Shown: one piece after another, positions 1 to 7,485 of the stretch
Layout: each line of letters opens with the position of its first letter
How positions within the stretch are numbered: the stretch's first letter is position 1
Assembly (NCBI GenBank): GCA_003242895.1
Contig: QKMY01000021.1
Span: forward strand, 1-64,000
DNA from: Candidatus Margulisiibacteriota bacterium
Lineage (GTDB): Bacteria > Margulisbacteria > Riflemargulisbacteria > GWF2-39-127
Length of the DNA: 64,000 bases
Direction of reading: 5' to 3'
Notes under the pieces: generated by a model
The model's database searches: none
What the model saw: the letters and a program-made list of their open reading frames with translations, nothing else
What the model was told of the DNA's origin: nothing
Position numbers and translations under genes: made by a program

Positions 1-117
1 TGGAGATGTTTTTTTATGATTACTTGATGCTAGCCTGTTTATTTTTTTAACTCACTAACTATTTCTGTTAACCTTTGCTCTTTATAATTAGAACTACTGA
101 GGTTCGGAACATTGTAG

Positions 118-146
118 TTGTCAATTTAATCAAAAAAGTTTATTCT
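118..146 (+). promoter_or_regulatory. candidate sigma70-type promoter of the first receiver gene
   Basis: TTGTCA at 118-123 and TATTCT at 141-146 are separated by 17 bases, about 90 bases before the receiver start at 235. The -35 matches consensus at 5 of 6 positions and the -10 at 4 of 6. The rest of 1-234 is AT-rich and I see no gene in it. Inferred from spacing and consensus only. Confidence 0.35.
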
Positions 147-234
147 TTATATATTCTCTAGCCAAATATAGTAATATAATCTTAATTTAAAACAAGGCGA
201 TGTATTGAACAATTATCTATTTTGAAGGAGATTC

Positions 235-633
235 ATGTCAATCAGGAAAACGATACTTATTGCTGAGGATAATGCAGCGATTTCACACATATATCAAAGA
301 CTGTGCGAGACATACTTTGACGTCAATGTGCTGACTGCGGAGAATGGGGTCAAGGCACTTAAGCTTGTTAATAATAGTAATATCGATTTTATTCTTTGCG
401 ACGTTATGATGCCGGAAATGGATGGACTGGAGCTGATAACGAGAATAAGAGAATCAGATAAAAACAGGGAAGTTCCTATTGTTATGTGTACGACCCTGGC
501 AGATCAACGAACTATTCTGCAGGGAATCAAATCCGGAGCGAATGATATCTTGGTCAAACCTGTCCCACAGAGGCTCCTGTTAGAAAAAATCATTCGTTAT
601 CTTAATATAGAGCCGATTAAGAAAATATCATAA
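235..633 (+). CDS. stand-alone response regulator receiver (CheY-like)
   Basis: A 132-residue protein that is a single receiver domain with no output domain. The acidic pair is E11/D12, the phospho-acceptor is D56 in the CDVMMPEMDG segment, the switch Thr is T86 or T87, and the conserved Lys is K108 followed by Pro. A clear Shine-Dalgarno (GAAGGAG) lies a few bases before the ATG. Such single-domain receivers relay phosphate from a histidine kinase to a motility, polarity or phosphorelay target. No kinase is adjacent; the nearest one encoded is at 10904. Domain assignment is firm, but the partner is unknown. It appears to be a single-gene unit, since the next gene is on the opposite strand. 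Confidence 0.93.
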   Translation: MSIRKTILIAEDNAAISHIYQRLCETYFDVNVLTAENGVKALKLVNNSNIDFILCDVMMPEMDGLELITRIRESDKNREVPIVMCTTLADQRTILQGIKSGANDILVKPVPQRLLLEKIIRYLNIEPIKKIS

Positions 634-665
634 CCTGATTACAACCAGAGGACAGGCTTGTAAGA

Positions 666-1277
666 TTATTTAAATCCGGCATAATCCTCTTCGTAATATC
701 GTCTTATTTTTAATGTAACTCCTATATCGTCCGCAATCTTCTGACACGCTGGAATATCGACTTTCGGGAATTCAACCACTGTTAGTTGTGTGCGGGGAAG
801 CAGTTTTTTGCAAAGTCTCGCAAACTTAAGCACTTCTTCAAAGGTCTTAATCCCGAATTTCGGGCAGCATAACTCGCTATAGAGCTCTGCGTTATGAGCA
901 TTAAGGCTGATAGAAACCGTATCAACTAATCCTACTAGTTCAGGGACTATGTTTTTCTTATGAATTAAATTCGATGTTCCATTTGTATCTACTCGAATCA
1001 TGCAGCCTTTATTTTTGAGATATTTTGCAACGGATTTAACCATAGCTAATCGTGTTAACGGCTCGCCGTAACCGCAAAAAACTATCTCGTCGAAGGTTTC
1101 CGGTTGCTTTATTGAAGTAAGTATTTCCACCTCGCTTGGCTCATGGTCAAGCCATAGTTCAAACTCATCGTTAAAGGCATGGGGCTTCTGCCGGATACAG
1201 AATGTGCAGTCATTAGAGCAGCTATTGGTAATGTTCAGGTATAGATTGTTTTTAATAATATAAGCAATAGTATTCAT
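666..1277 (-). CDS. radical SAM protein, TatD-associated type
   Basis: A 203-residue small radical SAM enzyme. The [4Fe-4S]-binding CX3CX2C motif is C20/C24/C27, and the SAM-contacting Gly-rich strand is CGYGEP at residues 68-73. The short length and the N-terminus, which runs directly into the cluster motif, match the family usually encoded beside TatD nucleases (TatD-associated radical SAM proteins, function unknown). No tatD gene is in this window. It is the last gene of a minus-strand run, two bases after cmk, with an AAAGGA ribosome site before its ATG. The substrate cannot be predicted. Confidence 0.82.
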   Translation of the reverse strand: MNTIAYIIKNNLYLNITNSCSNDCTFCIRQKPHAFNDEFELWLDHEPSEVEILTSIKQPETFDEIVFCGYGEPLTRLAMVKSVAKYLKNKGCMIRVDTNGTSNLIHKKNIVPELVGLVDTVSISLNAHNAELYSELCCPKFGIKTFEEVLKFARLCKKLLPRTQLTVVEFPKVDIPACQKIADDIGVTLKIRRYYEEDYAGFK

Positions 1278-1279
1278 AA

Positions 1280-1966
1280 TTAATCCTTTATTTGTTGCAC
1301 AACATTTATGTTAAGTTTTTTTAAAATAATTCCATGAAGATGTTCTGATACTTCCTCAATTGACATGTTCGAGGTGTCGATTTCAATAGCATCTTCCGCC
1401 TTTGTTAATGGGCTGACTGTTCTGTTTGTATCTGCTGTATCCCGGTAATTAATTGATTGCTCAACCTGCGAAATTGTAATGTCCGGGTTTTGTGGCTTTA
1501 ATTCCTGAAATCTCCGCACTGCTCTGATATGTACCGAAGCTGATAAGAAAAATTTGCAAGCCGCATCAGGAAAAACGACCGTCCCGATGTCTCTGCCTTC
1601 CATAACAACATTCTGGTTGATTGCTATCTTTCTCTGCATAGCGATCAAAATATGTCTGATCTCAGGGATTGCAGCTATGTTAGATACTATTGTATTGACC
1701 TCCGGTAACCTGATTTGCTTGGACACATTCTGACCGTTTACCGTAACTTCATTTTTCTCAAATGATAGTGTCAGTGTTCCAGCCAGATCTATTATAGCGT
1801 TTTTGTTCTCGATTGCGAGGGCGACTTCAATGACTTTATAAGCGATTGCTCGATACATAGCTCCGGTATCAAGATAAAGAAAATTAAGTTTTTCAGCGAG
1901 AATTTTAGCAATCGTACTTTTTCCTGAACCGGCAGGTCCATCAATCGCAATGACTACGTGGCTCAT
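1280..1966 (-). CDS. cmk: cytidylate kinase
   Basis: Phosphorylates CMP and dCMP to the diphosphates in pyrimidine nucleotide recycling, in the cytoplasm. The 228-residue protein starts with a strand leading into the P-loop GPAGSGKS (residues 10-17), followed by DTGAMYR (33-39), EGRDIGT (123-129) and the Arg-Asp...SPL lid region near 175-187, all typical of bacterial Cmk. A longer frame runs upstream, but the ATG at 1966 is preferred: it gives the family-typical N-terminus, has a GAGGTAGG ribosome site, and overlaps the upstream stop as ATGA. That overlap implies translational coupling to the AmrS-type gene. Confidence 0.95.
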   Translation of the reverse strand: MSHVVIAIDGPAGSGKSTIAKILAEKLNFLYLDTGAMYRAIAYKVIEVALAIENKNAIIDLAGTLTLSFEKNEVTVNGQNVSKQIRLPEVNTIVSNIAAIPEIRHILIAMQRKIAINQNVVMEGRDIGTVVFPDAACKFFLSASVHIRAVRRFQELKPQNPDITISQVEQSINYRDTADTNRTVSPLTKAEDAIEIDTSNMSIEEVSEHLHGIILKKLNINVVQQIKD

Positions 1967-2973
1967 ATAATTATACCTACCTCTGTATGGCAGAATTTGC
2001 ATTTATTATTCTCGATATTTATCTGATTTGCTGTAAATCCGGTTCTTTCAATAAGAATATTGTTGCAGGAAGGGCAGTAGGTGTTTTCTCCTTTATCACC
2101 AGGAATATTCCCTGTGTAGACATATCTGAGTCCAAGGCTGAGCCCTATGTCTCTCGCATGACTTAATGTGCTTGGCGATGTAGCAGGCAAATGAGCGAGT
2201 TTATATTGCGGGTAAAACCGGCTGATGTGCCATGCACAATCAGGTCCAAGATTATCCATTATCCACTTGCCTGTTTCTGTTAACTCTTTATCACTGTCGT
2301 TAATAGTTGGGATGACATTAGTTGTTACTTCAACGTGCATATTCCACATGTCTTTTGCGCGTTTTGTGGCTTTAAGAACAGGTTCAATCCCTTGTACTCC
2401 GGCTATTGATCGATAAAAGCTGTCAGAACCCTTAATATCGACACTATAGGCATCAAGATAGGGTCCAATGGCGTCAAGCCCTTGCTCAGTAATATAGCCA
2501 TTCGTTACAAATACAGTGTAAAGACCGTTTTCTTTTGCTATTTTTGCGCCGTCTATAGCGTATTCTATATTGATAGAGGGCTCATTATATGTCCATGCAA
2601 TCCCTTTGCAATTATAGTGTGATGCCTGGTCTATTAACAATTCCGGCTCTATATAAGTAGTTTTTCTGATTGCTCCGGCTTCCTTGATTTGGGATATCTC
2701 CCAGTTTTGACAATGCTTACAGCAGAGATTACAACCGAGCGAACCGACCGACATGACTTTTGTTCCGGGATGAAAGTTAAAGAGCGGCTTTTTTTCGATC
2801 GGATCAGCCGCAATGGAGACAACTTGGCCGTACCCAGTGGCAAAAAGTGTTCCTCCGTTATTTTGTCGGATACCGCATACTCCGGATTTCCCTTCCGCTA
2901 TTTTGCATTGCCAAGGACACAAAAAACAATGGATCCTGTCATCTGATTTCTGATATAATATGGCAGTATGCAT
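1963..2973 (-). CDS. amrS: AmmeMemoRadiSam-system radical SAM enzyme
   Basis: A 336-residue radical SAM protein of the AmrS family (the PflA-like partner of AmmeMemoRadiSam proteins). The cluster motif is C81-X3-C85-X2-C88 within the CNLCCKHCQN stretch. Cysteine pairs occur at both ends: an N-terminal CFLCPWQC with GVCGIR, and a C-terminal zinc-ribbon-like CPSC...CKFC. The partner AMMECR1 and MEMO-like genes are not nearby, so the system's other parts must be elsewhere or missing. It is the first gene of a three-gene minus-strand operon, with AGAAAGGAT before the ATG. The reaction is not established. Confidence 0.88.
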   Translation of the reverse strand: MHTAILYQKSDDRIHCFLCPWQCKIAEGKSGVCGIRQNNGGTLFATGYGQVVSIAADPIEKKPLFNFHPGTKVMSVGSLGCNLCCKHCQNWEISQIKEAGAIRKTTYIEPELLIDQASHYNCKGIAWTYNEPSINIEYAIDGAKIAKENGLYTVFVTNGYITEQGLDAIGPYLDAYSVDIKGSDSFYRSIAGVQGIEPVLKATKRAKDMWNMHVEVTTNVIPTINDSDKELTETGKWIMDNLGPDCAWHISRFYPQYKLAHLPATSPSTLSHARDIGLSLGLRYVYTGNIPGDKGENTYCPSCNNILIERTGFTANQINIENNKCKFCHTEVGIII

Positions 2974-3203
2974 AAAATTATCCTTTCTACCAAGGGAGTT
3001 AATCAGGGCTGTATATGCTGACCATTTTTATTCATGCTGGATTAACTCATCGGTATTCTTTTTGCAACGAAGTTATATACTTAGCTAAAACAATTGTTTA
3101 TTATGATAGTATATAATATTCCTTACATTTGTTTGATCAGAATTATTATAACGTATTACGATAGTTTTTTAAACGGACTAATTACCATAAGGAGGAGATT
3201 CTT

Positions 3204-4061
3204 TTGCTATCTATTAATGGAAAAACCAAACTTACAGGACTGATTGGATACCCCATTGAACATACGAAGTCACCCCACATGCATAATAAGGCATACGAAT
3301 TCTTAGGCTTGAATTATTCCTATGTTCCGCTAGGAGTTACTTCCGAAAATTTGAGGAGTGCCATCGATGGGATCAAAGCGTTAGGCTTTTCAGGTGTTAA
3401 TGTTACTATTCCTTACAAAGAGACAGTTATCCCGTTTCTCGATGAATTATCAAAAGAAGCCTCCTTAATCGGTGCTGTAAACACAATAAAAAATGAAAAC
3501 GGAAAGCTGATCGGGTATAACACTGACGGTCAAGGATTCGTTTCTGATGTCGAAGAGCATTTTTCTTTCGACTTTAAAGGGAAGGTTGTTTTTCTTTTAG
3601 GGGCTGGCGGAGCTGCACGTTCAATTGCTGTAAGTATGCTCATGAAAGGTATCCAGTCACTTATGATAGTTGATGCAGAGGACGCAAAAGCTTCAGCATT
3701 AGTCCGGCATTTGAAGAAACATTTTATGGCCAAAATATCATATAGCCTCGTTGAGAGTAAAGAAATGTATAATTTTCTTAAGACAATTGATCTGTTTGTG
3801 AACGCTACCCCGATAGGAATGCATCCGCATACGGATGTTGTTCCATTGAAGAAGGTTGAGGATATCGGTAAAAACGTAAAAATATATGATATTATCTATA
3901 ATCCCGCAAAAACAAAACTAGTAGAAATTATGGAGAAACGAGGTAACCAGTGTGCGAATGGCCTGGGGATGTTGGCGGGGCAGGGTGCCGTTGCCTTCAA
4001 GGTTTTTACTGGGAAATCCATTCAAACCGGTAAGATGATTGAGTTTTTGAGTAATGAATGA
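3204..4061 (+). CDS. aroE: shikimate dehydrogenase (TTG start)
   Basis: Reduces 3-dehydroshikimate to shikimate with NADPH in aromatic amino-acid synthesis. The 285-residue protein shows the shikimate-binding GYPIEHTKSPHMHN segment (residues 15-28), the catalytic Lys K72 in VTIPYKE, Asp D108 in NTDGQGF, the nucleotide-binding GAGGAARS loop, and a C-terminal QGAVAF motif. Length is normal for AroE. The start is TTG at 3204, six bases after a strong GGAGGAG; no ATG fits better. It stands alone between a divergent operon and a long intergenic region, with a TATAAT at 3112-3117 as a possible -10. A hairpin terminator follows at 4155. Confidence 0.96.
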   Translation: MLSINGKTKLTGLIGYPIEHTKSPHMHNKAYEFLGLNYSYVPLGVTSENLRSAIDGIKALGFSGVNVTIPYKETVIPFLDELSKEASLIGAVNTIKNENGKLIGYNTDGQGFVSDVEEHFSFDFKGKVVFLLGAGGAARSIAVSMLMKGIQSLMIVDAEDAKASALVRHLKKHFMAKISYSLVESKEMYNFLKTIDLFVNATPIGMHPHTDVVPLKKVEDIGKNVKIYDIIYNPAKTKLVEIMEKRGNQCANGLGMLAGQGAVAFKVFTGKSIQTGKMIEFLSNE

Positions 4062-4154
4062 AATAGCTCCTTTTGCTAATTATTATCGTTTCGATGCTAT
4101 TAGTTGCTTTTAATTTTCACAGGTACATTCCTGCACTCATAAAAACATTGGCTG

Positions 4155-4200
4155 TAGGGACTCTGCTCTTTTGATCGAGGCGGGTGTCCCTCTTATTTTT
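4155..4200 (+). terminator. rho-independent terminator after aroE
   Basis: AGGGAC (4155-4160) pairs with GTCCCT (4185-4190). An imperfect inner stem of pyrimidine-rich and GAGGCGGG segments extends it. The run CTTATTTTTT follows directly. It lies about 95 bases after the aroE stop. Confidence 0.65.
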
Positions 4201-4615
4201 TAGACAAAAATATCCCAGGAATATCAACGTATCCTTGCTTTTCTTATTTATAATCAGTGTTAAATGAAATTGACAATTATGTCATTGTTGTTAATTGCAA
4301 CTGAACCAAATTTGCGTGTCTCCAACCGAAGTCTCAATTGTTTTGAAATCAATATTGTAGAGATCCATATATTCTTCAATAAGTTTCATAAACACTAAAT
4401 CATTCATGGCAATCCTCACCTAAACCAACCTAGACTTTGATGTAATAATTATCGATATAATTTTGTCGGACGATAGAGTGCGTTTGCTGCTTAATGGCAA
4501 TTGATGTATAATAAAAAGAAAAAATATTTTAAAAATCTTAAAAATTTCGCTTCGGTTATTTCCGGCTTATTTTGTTTTGTCTATTAACTCAGGTTAAGAT
4601 GGTATTAGGTGATTT
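4201..4615. other. intergenic region, mostly featureless
   Basis: Between the aroE terminator and the DJ-1 gene I see one possible minus-strand small ORF (listed separately at 4291-4407) and otherwise AT-rich sequence. There is no tRNA, repeat copy or convincing promoter pair. Confidence 0.4.
4291..4407 (-). CDS. possible 38-residue small protein
   Basis: A short minus-strand frame starting with ATG at 4407. GGTGAGG lies six bases before it, which is a better ribosome site than several real genes here have. It begins MNDLVFMKLIEEYMDLYNI and ends WFSCN. I recognise no family. It has acidic and aromatic residues and no membrane segment or signal peptide. It could be a real small protein, the head of a decayed gene, or chance. 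Only the ribosome site and its position in an otherwise empty 550-base gap support it. Confidence 0.3.
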   Translation of the reverse strand: MNDLVFMKLIEEYMDLYNIDFKTIETSVGDTQIWFSCN

Positions 4616-5125
4616 ATGAAGCTAGGAATGGTGATTGCACATAATGGTTTTCGGGATGAAGAATACTTTATTCCATTGGATTTTTTGAGTTCAAAAAATA
4701 TCGAAATCATTACTATTTCATCTGCAGAGTCTCCCGCTATCGGTAAATCGGGTGGCAAAGCAGACGTCGATCTGTTGCTTGCAGATGTTAAGGTTGAAGA
4801 GCTCGATGCATTACTTTTTATCGGAGGGCCTGGAGCCCGGGAATATGTAAACGATTCGTGCGCACATACATTGGCCGGAGAAATAGTTGCTCAAAAGAAA
4901 ATACTCGGAGCAATTTGCATGGCCCCTCTCATTCTCGCACATGCCGGAGTGCTTGCCGGGATAAATGCCACTGTCTTTATTAATTATGCTCAAAACCTTA
5001 TTGATAAAGGTGCGAACTATACAGGCAGGGCTGTCGAGACGGACGGTTTGATTATTACCGCAAATAACGTAGAGGCTTCGCTTGATTTTGCAAAAACGGT
5101 ATTTGAAAAATTAGGAGCAAGCTGA
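4616..5125 (+). CDS. DJ-1/PfpI family protein
   Basis: A 169-residue cytoplasmic protein of the DJ-1/ThiJ/PfpI superfamily. The nucleophile-elbow cysteine is C101 in GAICMAPLILA, preceded by the GGPGAREY loop (residues 70-77) and the acidic N-terminal E15/E16. The fold and length match the subgroup that includes YajL/DJ-1-like chaperones, deglycases and stress proteins; the precise activity is uncertain. A weak AGGTGA site precedes the ATG. The sigma54 activator starts 39 bases downstream on the same strand, so the two may be cotranscribed. Confidence 0.88.
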   Translation: MKLGMVIAHNGFRDEEYFIPLDFLSSKNIEIITISSAESPAIGKSGGKADVDLLLADVKVEELDALLFIGGPGAREYVNDSCAHTLAGEIVAQKKILGAICMAPLILAHAGVLAGINATVFINYAQNLIDKGANYTGRAVETDGLIITANNVEASLDFAKTVFEKLGAS

Positions 5126-5164
5126 TTTTTAATAAGAGATAACTATAGTAGAAGGATTGAGTAT

Positions 5165-6556
5165 ATGATTGATAAAAAATTCCCATCACAAAATGTACTG
5201 GTTGTTGATGATGAAGAGTCCGTTAGGTTCACGCTTAAATTAACACTGAAAAAAATCTGTAAGGTCTTCGAGGCAGCGAATCAATCTGACTGTCTTTCTA
5301 TTATAATTCACGATAAAATCGACATAGTTCTTCTTGATGTAGGTCTCCCGGATATTAATGGGATCGAGTTACTTACCGAAATAAAAAAATATGATTCGAC
5401 TATAGAAGTTATTATGGTAACGGCGCTCGACGACTATGAGACTGCGATCAAGGCAATTAAGTTCGGCGCCTATGATTATATTACAAAGCCGTTTAATACT
5501 GATGAGTTTCAGAACTTGGTAATTCGTGTGCTTGAAAGAAAAATGCTGGTTGATGAGAATAAGTTTTTAAAACATGAGCTGGCAAAAAATAGCGTACATA
5601 AGAATATAATTGCTAAAGATAAAGTAATGATAGAATTATTGAAAAAAGCTGATAAGGTTGCAAAAAGTAATTCTCCCGTGCTTATTTATGGTGAGAGTGG
5701 TAGCGGGAAAGAAGTATTTGCAAGGTTTATGCATGAGCAAAGCGACAGAGCTCAAATGCCGTTCATTCCGATAAATTGTGGAGGAATCCCTGAGAACCTA
5801 TTAGAATCGGAATTGTTTGGCTATGAAAAGGGTGCCTTTACGGGAGCAGTCACAACGAAACCAGGAAAGTTAGAAATTGCTGCAGGTGGAACTGTTTTTC
5901 TTGATGAGATCGGGAATATGCCCATTACTATGCAAGTTAAACTTTTGAGGGCCCTTCAAGAACTGCAGGTTGAGAGGATCGGCAGTAATCGATTGATACC
6001 AATTGATGTCAGGATTATTTCGGCAACAAATATTGTCCTTGATGAGGCAATTAAAAATAATTTATTTCGTGAGGACCTCTATTTTAGACTTAATGTTGTT
6101 TCTTTCAAGCTTCCGGCATTGAGGGAGCGTCGAGCTGATATTAAGGTCCTTTTGGATTATTATATTGATTATTATTCCGTCAAATTTAAAAAACAGAAAA
6201 TAGTAATAAGCAGCACAGTCAAAGGCTATCTGGAAAAATATGAATGGCCGGGTAATGTGAGAGAACTCAAGAATTTGATTGAGAGTTTTTATGCACTCTA
6301 TGGGGGTGGTGATGAGATCTCTTTTTCCTACTTGCCGGTAGAGATGCTTGTTAAGAATATCGATGAAAATAATAAAGTAAATTTGAAAAACATTAATAAT
6401 CTTTCTTTGAAAGAAGCCGTATCGGAATTTGAGAAAGATTATATTAAAAAAGTATTGAATTTGTGTGAAGGTAATCAGGGTAAAACTGCAGATTTTTTAA
6501 AAATCCATAGAAATACGTTGCTTCTGAAAGTTAATCAATATAATATCCTGAAATAA
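5165..6556 (+). CDS. NtrC-family sigma54-dependent response regulator
   Basis: A 463-residue transcription activator with three domains. The receiver (about 8-125) has D15/D16, phospho-acceptor D58, T86 and K108. The AAA+ domain (about 150-375) has Walker A GESGSGKE (176-183), the sigma54-contacting GAFTGA loop (223-228) and Walker B VFLDEIG (244-250). The C-terminal Fis-type helix-turn-helix (about 415-463) has the [17 protein letters not shown] signature. It should use ATP to remodel sigma54 RNA polymerase from an upstream enhancer. A perfect palindrome at 6624-6665 and a sigma54-like promoter at 6771 lie directly downstream and are its most obvious candidate targets. No kinase is adjacent; the PrsK-like kinase at 10904 is a candidate partner by proximity only. 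Confidence 0.96.
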   Translation: MIDKKFPSQNVLVVDDEESVRFTLKLTLKKICKVFEAANQSDCLSIIIHDKIDIVLLDVGLPDINGIELLTEIKKYDSTIEVIMVTALDDYETAIKAIKFGAYDYITKPFNTDEFQNLVIRVLERKMLVDENKFLKHELAKNSVHKNIIAKDKVMIELLKKADKVAKSNSPVLIYGESGSGKEVFARFMHEQSDRAQMPFIPINCGGIPENLLESELFGYEKGAFTGAVTTKPGKLEIAAGGTVFLDEIGNMPITMQVKLLRALQELQVERIGSNRLIPIDVRIISATNIVLDEAIKNNLFREDLYFRLNVVSFKLPALRERRADIKVLLDYYIDYYSVKFKKQKIVISSTVKGYLEKYEWPGNVRELKNLIESFYALYGGGDEISFSYLPVEMLVKNIDENNKVNLKNINNLSLKEAVSEFEKDYIKKVLNLCEGNQGKTADFLKIHRNTLLLKVNQYNILK

Positions 6557-6623
6557 CCCCCTCATCTTCGTTCCGTTGGTCCGACCGGCCATTCACCACT
6601 CCATTCTATTTTAATACGAGTAT

Positions 6624-6665
6624 TTTGCACATTATTTTGTGTATATGCACAAAATAATGTGCAAA
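6624..6665. promoter_or_regulatory. perfect 18-bp inverted repeat, candidate enhancer site
   Basis: TTTGCACATTATTTTGTG (6624-6641) is repeated exactly as its reverse complement at 6648-6665 around a six-base spacer. No T-tract follows, so it is not a typical terminator. Its centre lies about 140 bases before the -12 element of the sigma54-like promoter at 6771-6785, a distance usual for enhancers bound by NtrC-type dimers. The gene immediately upstream encodes such a protein. That it is the activator's binding site is inference. Confidence 0.6.
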
Positions 6666-6666
6666 G

Positions 6667-6678
6667 CAGGCATGCCTG
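6667..6678. promoter_or_regulatory. 12-bp palindrome adjoining the candidate enhancer
   Basis: CAGGCATGCCTG is a perfect palindrome one base after the long inverted repeat. It could be a second protein site or chance. Confidence 0.25.
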
Positions 6679-6770
6679 GCCCACGTTTTTTCTGTTCAGA
6701 TCCTTGGGAAATACCTCAAAGTCTCTTGCGAATTAGTGTTTGTGCAGTTGTTGTCATTATAATATTTTTT

Positions 6771-6785
6771 TGGCACAAAAATTGG
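6771..6785 (+). promoter_or_regulatory. sigma54-type (-24/-12) promoter
   Basis: TGGCAC-AAAAA-TTGG matches the -24/-12 consensus TGGCAC-N5-TTGC except for the last base, with correct GG-to-GG/GC spacing. It sits 55 bases before the receiver gene at 6840 and downstream of the candidate enhancer palindrome. Confidence 0.6.
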
Positions 6786-6839
6786 TCATATATAGGCGGT
6801 AGTGTTTTTTTATAAAAAATATTTGTTTCTGGAGTAGTT

Positions 6840-7292
6840 ATGGATCGTCGTAAAGAAATGCAAGAATTAAGAAAAGGGAATATTGTTTTTATGTTAGTGG
6901 AAGATGACTATGATCAGGAGGTTATTGTTTCCAGAGTAGTTAAGAATAGTAAAATTGCTAAGGATTTCGTGTTTACCAGAAATGGGAAAGAAGCTCTTGA
7001 TTATATTTTTGGAGAAGGAAGCTATTCAGACAGAGATATTTCTATAATGCCCGAAATCATACTTTTAGACCTTAAACTTCCCAAAATCGGTGGATTTGAA
7101 GTGTTGAAGCGGCTTAAGTCGGATATCCAGACTAAAGATATTCCTGTTGTTGTTTATTCATCATCGTGTGAAGAAGCAGATAAAGCCCGCAGCTATCAGC
7201 TAGGGGCTTATGATTACATAGACAAACCATTGGACACTAGAAAGTTTGAGAAAATTATAAAAGGATTAGGATTTTCTTTTTCGACTGGCTAA
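6840..7292 (+). CDS. response regulator, Rcp1-type receiver
   Basis: A 150-residue single receiver domain of the Rcp1 subtype, which typically has a longer loop before the phospho-acceptor strand. The acidic cluster is E21/D22/D23, the phospho-acceptor is D77 in LLDLKLPKIGG, the switch residues are serines around 107-109, and the conserved Lys is K129 followed by Pro. It has no output domain. Rcp1-like receivers usually partner phytochrome-like or hybrid kinases; none is adjacent. GGAG precedes the ATG. Its upstream region carries a sigma54-type promoter and a palindrome, so expression probably depends on an NtrC-type activator, perhaps the one encoded just upstream. Confidence 0.92.
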   Translation: MDRRKEMQELRKGNIVFMLVEDDYDQEVIVSRVVKNSKIAKDFVFTRNGKEALDYIFGEGSYSDRDISIMPEIILLDLKLPKIGGFEVLKRLKSDIQTKDIPVVVYSSSCEEADKARSYQLGAYDYIDKPLDTRKFEKIIKGLGFSFSTG

Positions 7293-7359
7293 TTATCGAT
7301 ATTACTGTACACAACGACAATTTTAAGCCTTGTGAGGTAAATCAATTATTTAAATATAT

Positions 7360-7382
7360 AACAGCATCTTAGCCGTGCTGTT
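7360..7382 (+). other. hairpin in the leader region before the radical SAM genes
   Basis: AACAGCA (7360-7366) pairs with TGCTGTT (7376-7382) across a nine-base loop. No T-tract follows. It may be a leader-RNA stem rather than a terminator. Confidence 0.35.
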
Positions 7383-7409
7383 AATTCGGGTATGGGAGGA
7401 GGTTTTAAA

Positions 7410-7430
7410 ATGGCTGGTTATGGTGCATAA
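7410..7430 (+). CDS. six-codon leader ORF (MAGYGA)
   Basis: An unusually strong ribosome site (GGGAGGAGG) sits seven bases before an ATG that opens a frame of only six codons, MAGYGA, then TAA. A UUCG-capped hairpin follows ten bases later, and the radical SAM gene starts 55 bases after the stop. It looks like a leader peptide or attenuator ORF. A tiny peptide substrate is a more speculative reading. Chance cannot be excluded, because the ribosome site is the only direct evidence. Confidence 0.35.
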   Translation: MAGYGA

Positions 7431-7439
7431 ATAGACCTC

Positions 7440-7461
7440 CGCTGGCACTTCGGTGCCAGCG
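7440..7461 (+). terminator. UUCG-loop hairpin before the radical SAM operon
   Basis: A perfect nine-base-pair stem, CGCTGGCAC with GTGCCAGCG, capped by TTCG, the most stable tetraloop. Only a weak pyrimidine run follows (CTACTCTAGCCTTTC). It could act as an attenuator, an RNA-stabilising element, or the terminator of the receiver transcript. Confidence 0.5.
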
Positions 7462-7485
7462 CTACTCTAGCCTTTCGGAAACATT

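Noticed and set aside
1967..2002. A longer N-terminus for cytidylate kinase
   Set aside because: It overlaps the AmrS-type gene further, removes the ATGA coupling and adds residues that the family lacks.
7442..7458. A sigma54 promoter (TGGCAC...) before the radical SAM operon
   Set aside because: The -12 position reads CC rather than GC, and the bases are fully explained by the two arms of the hairpin.
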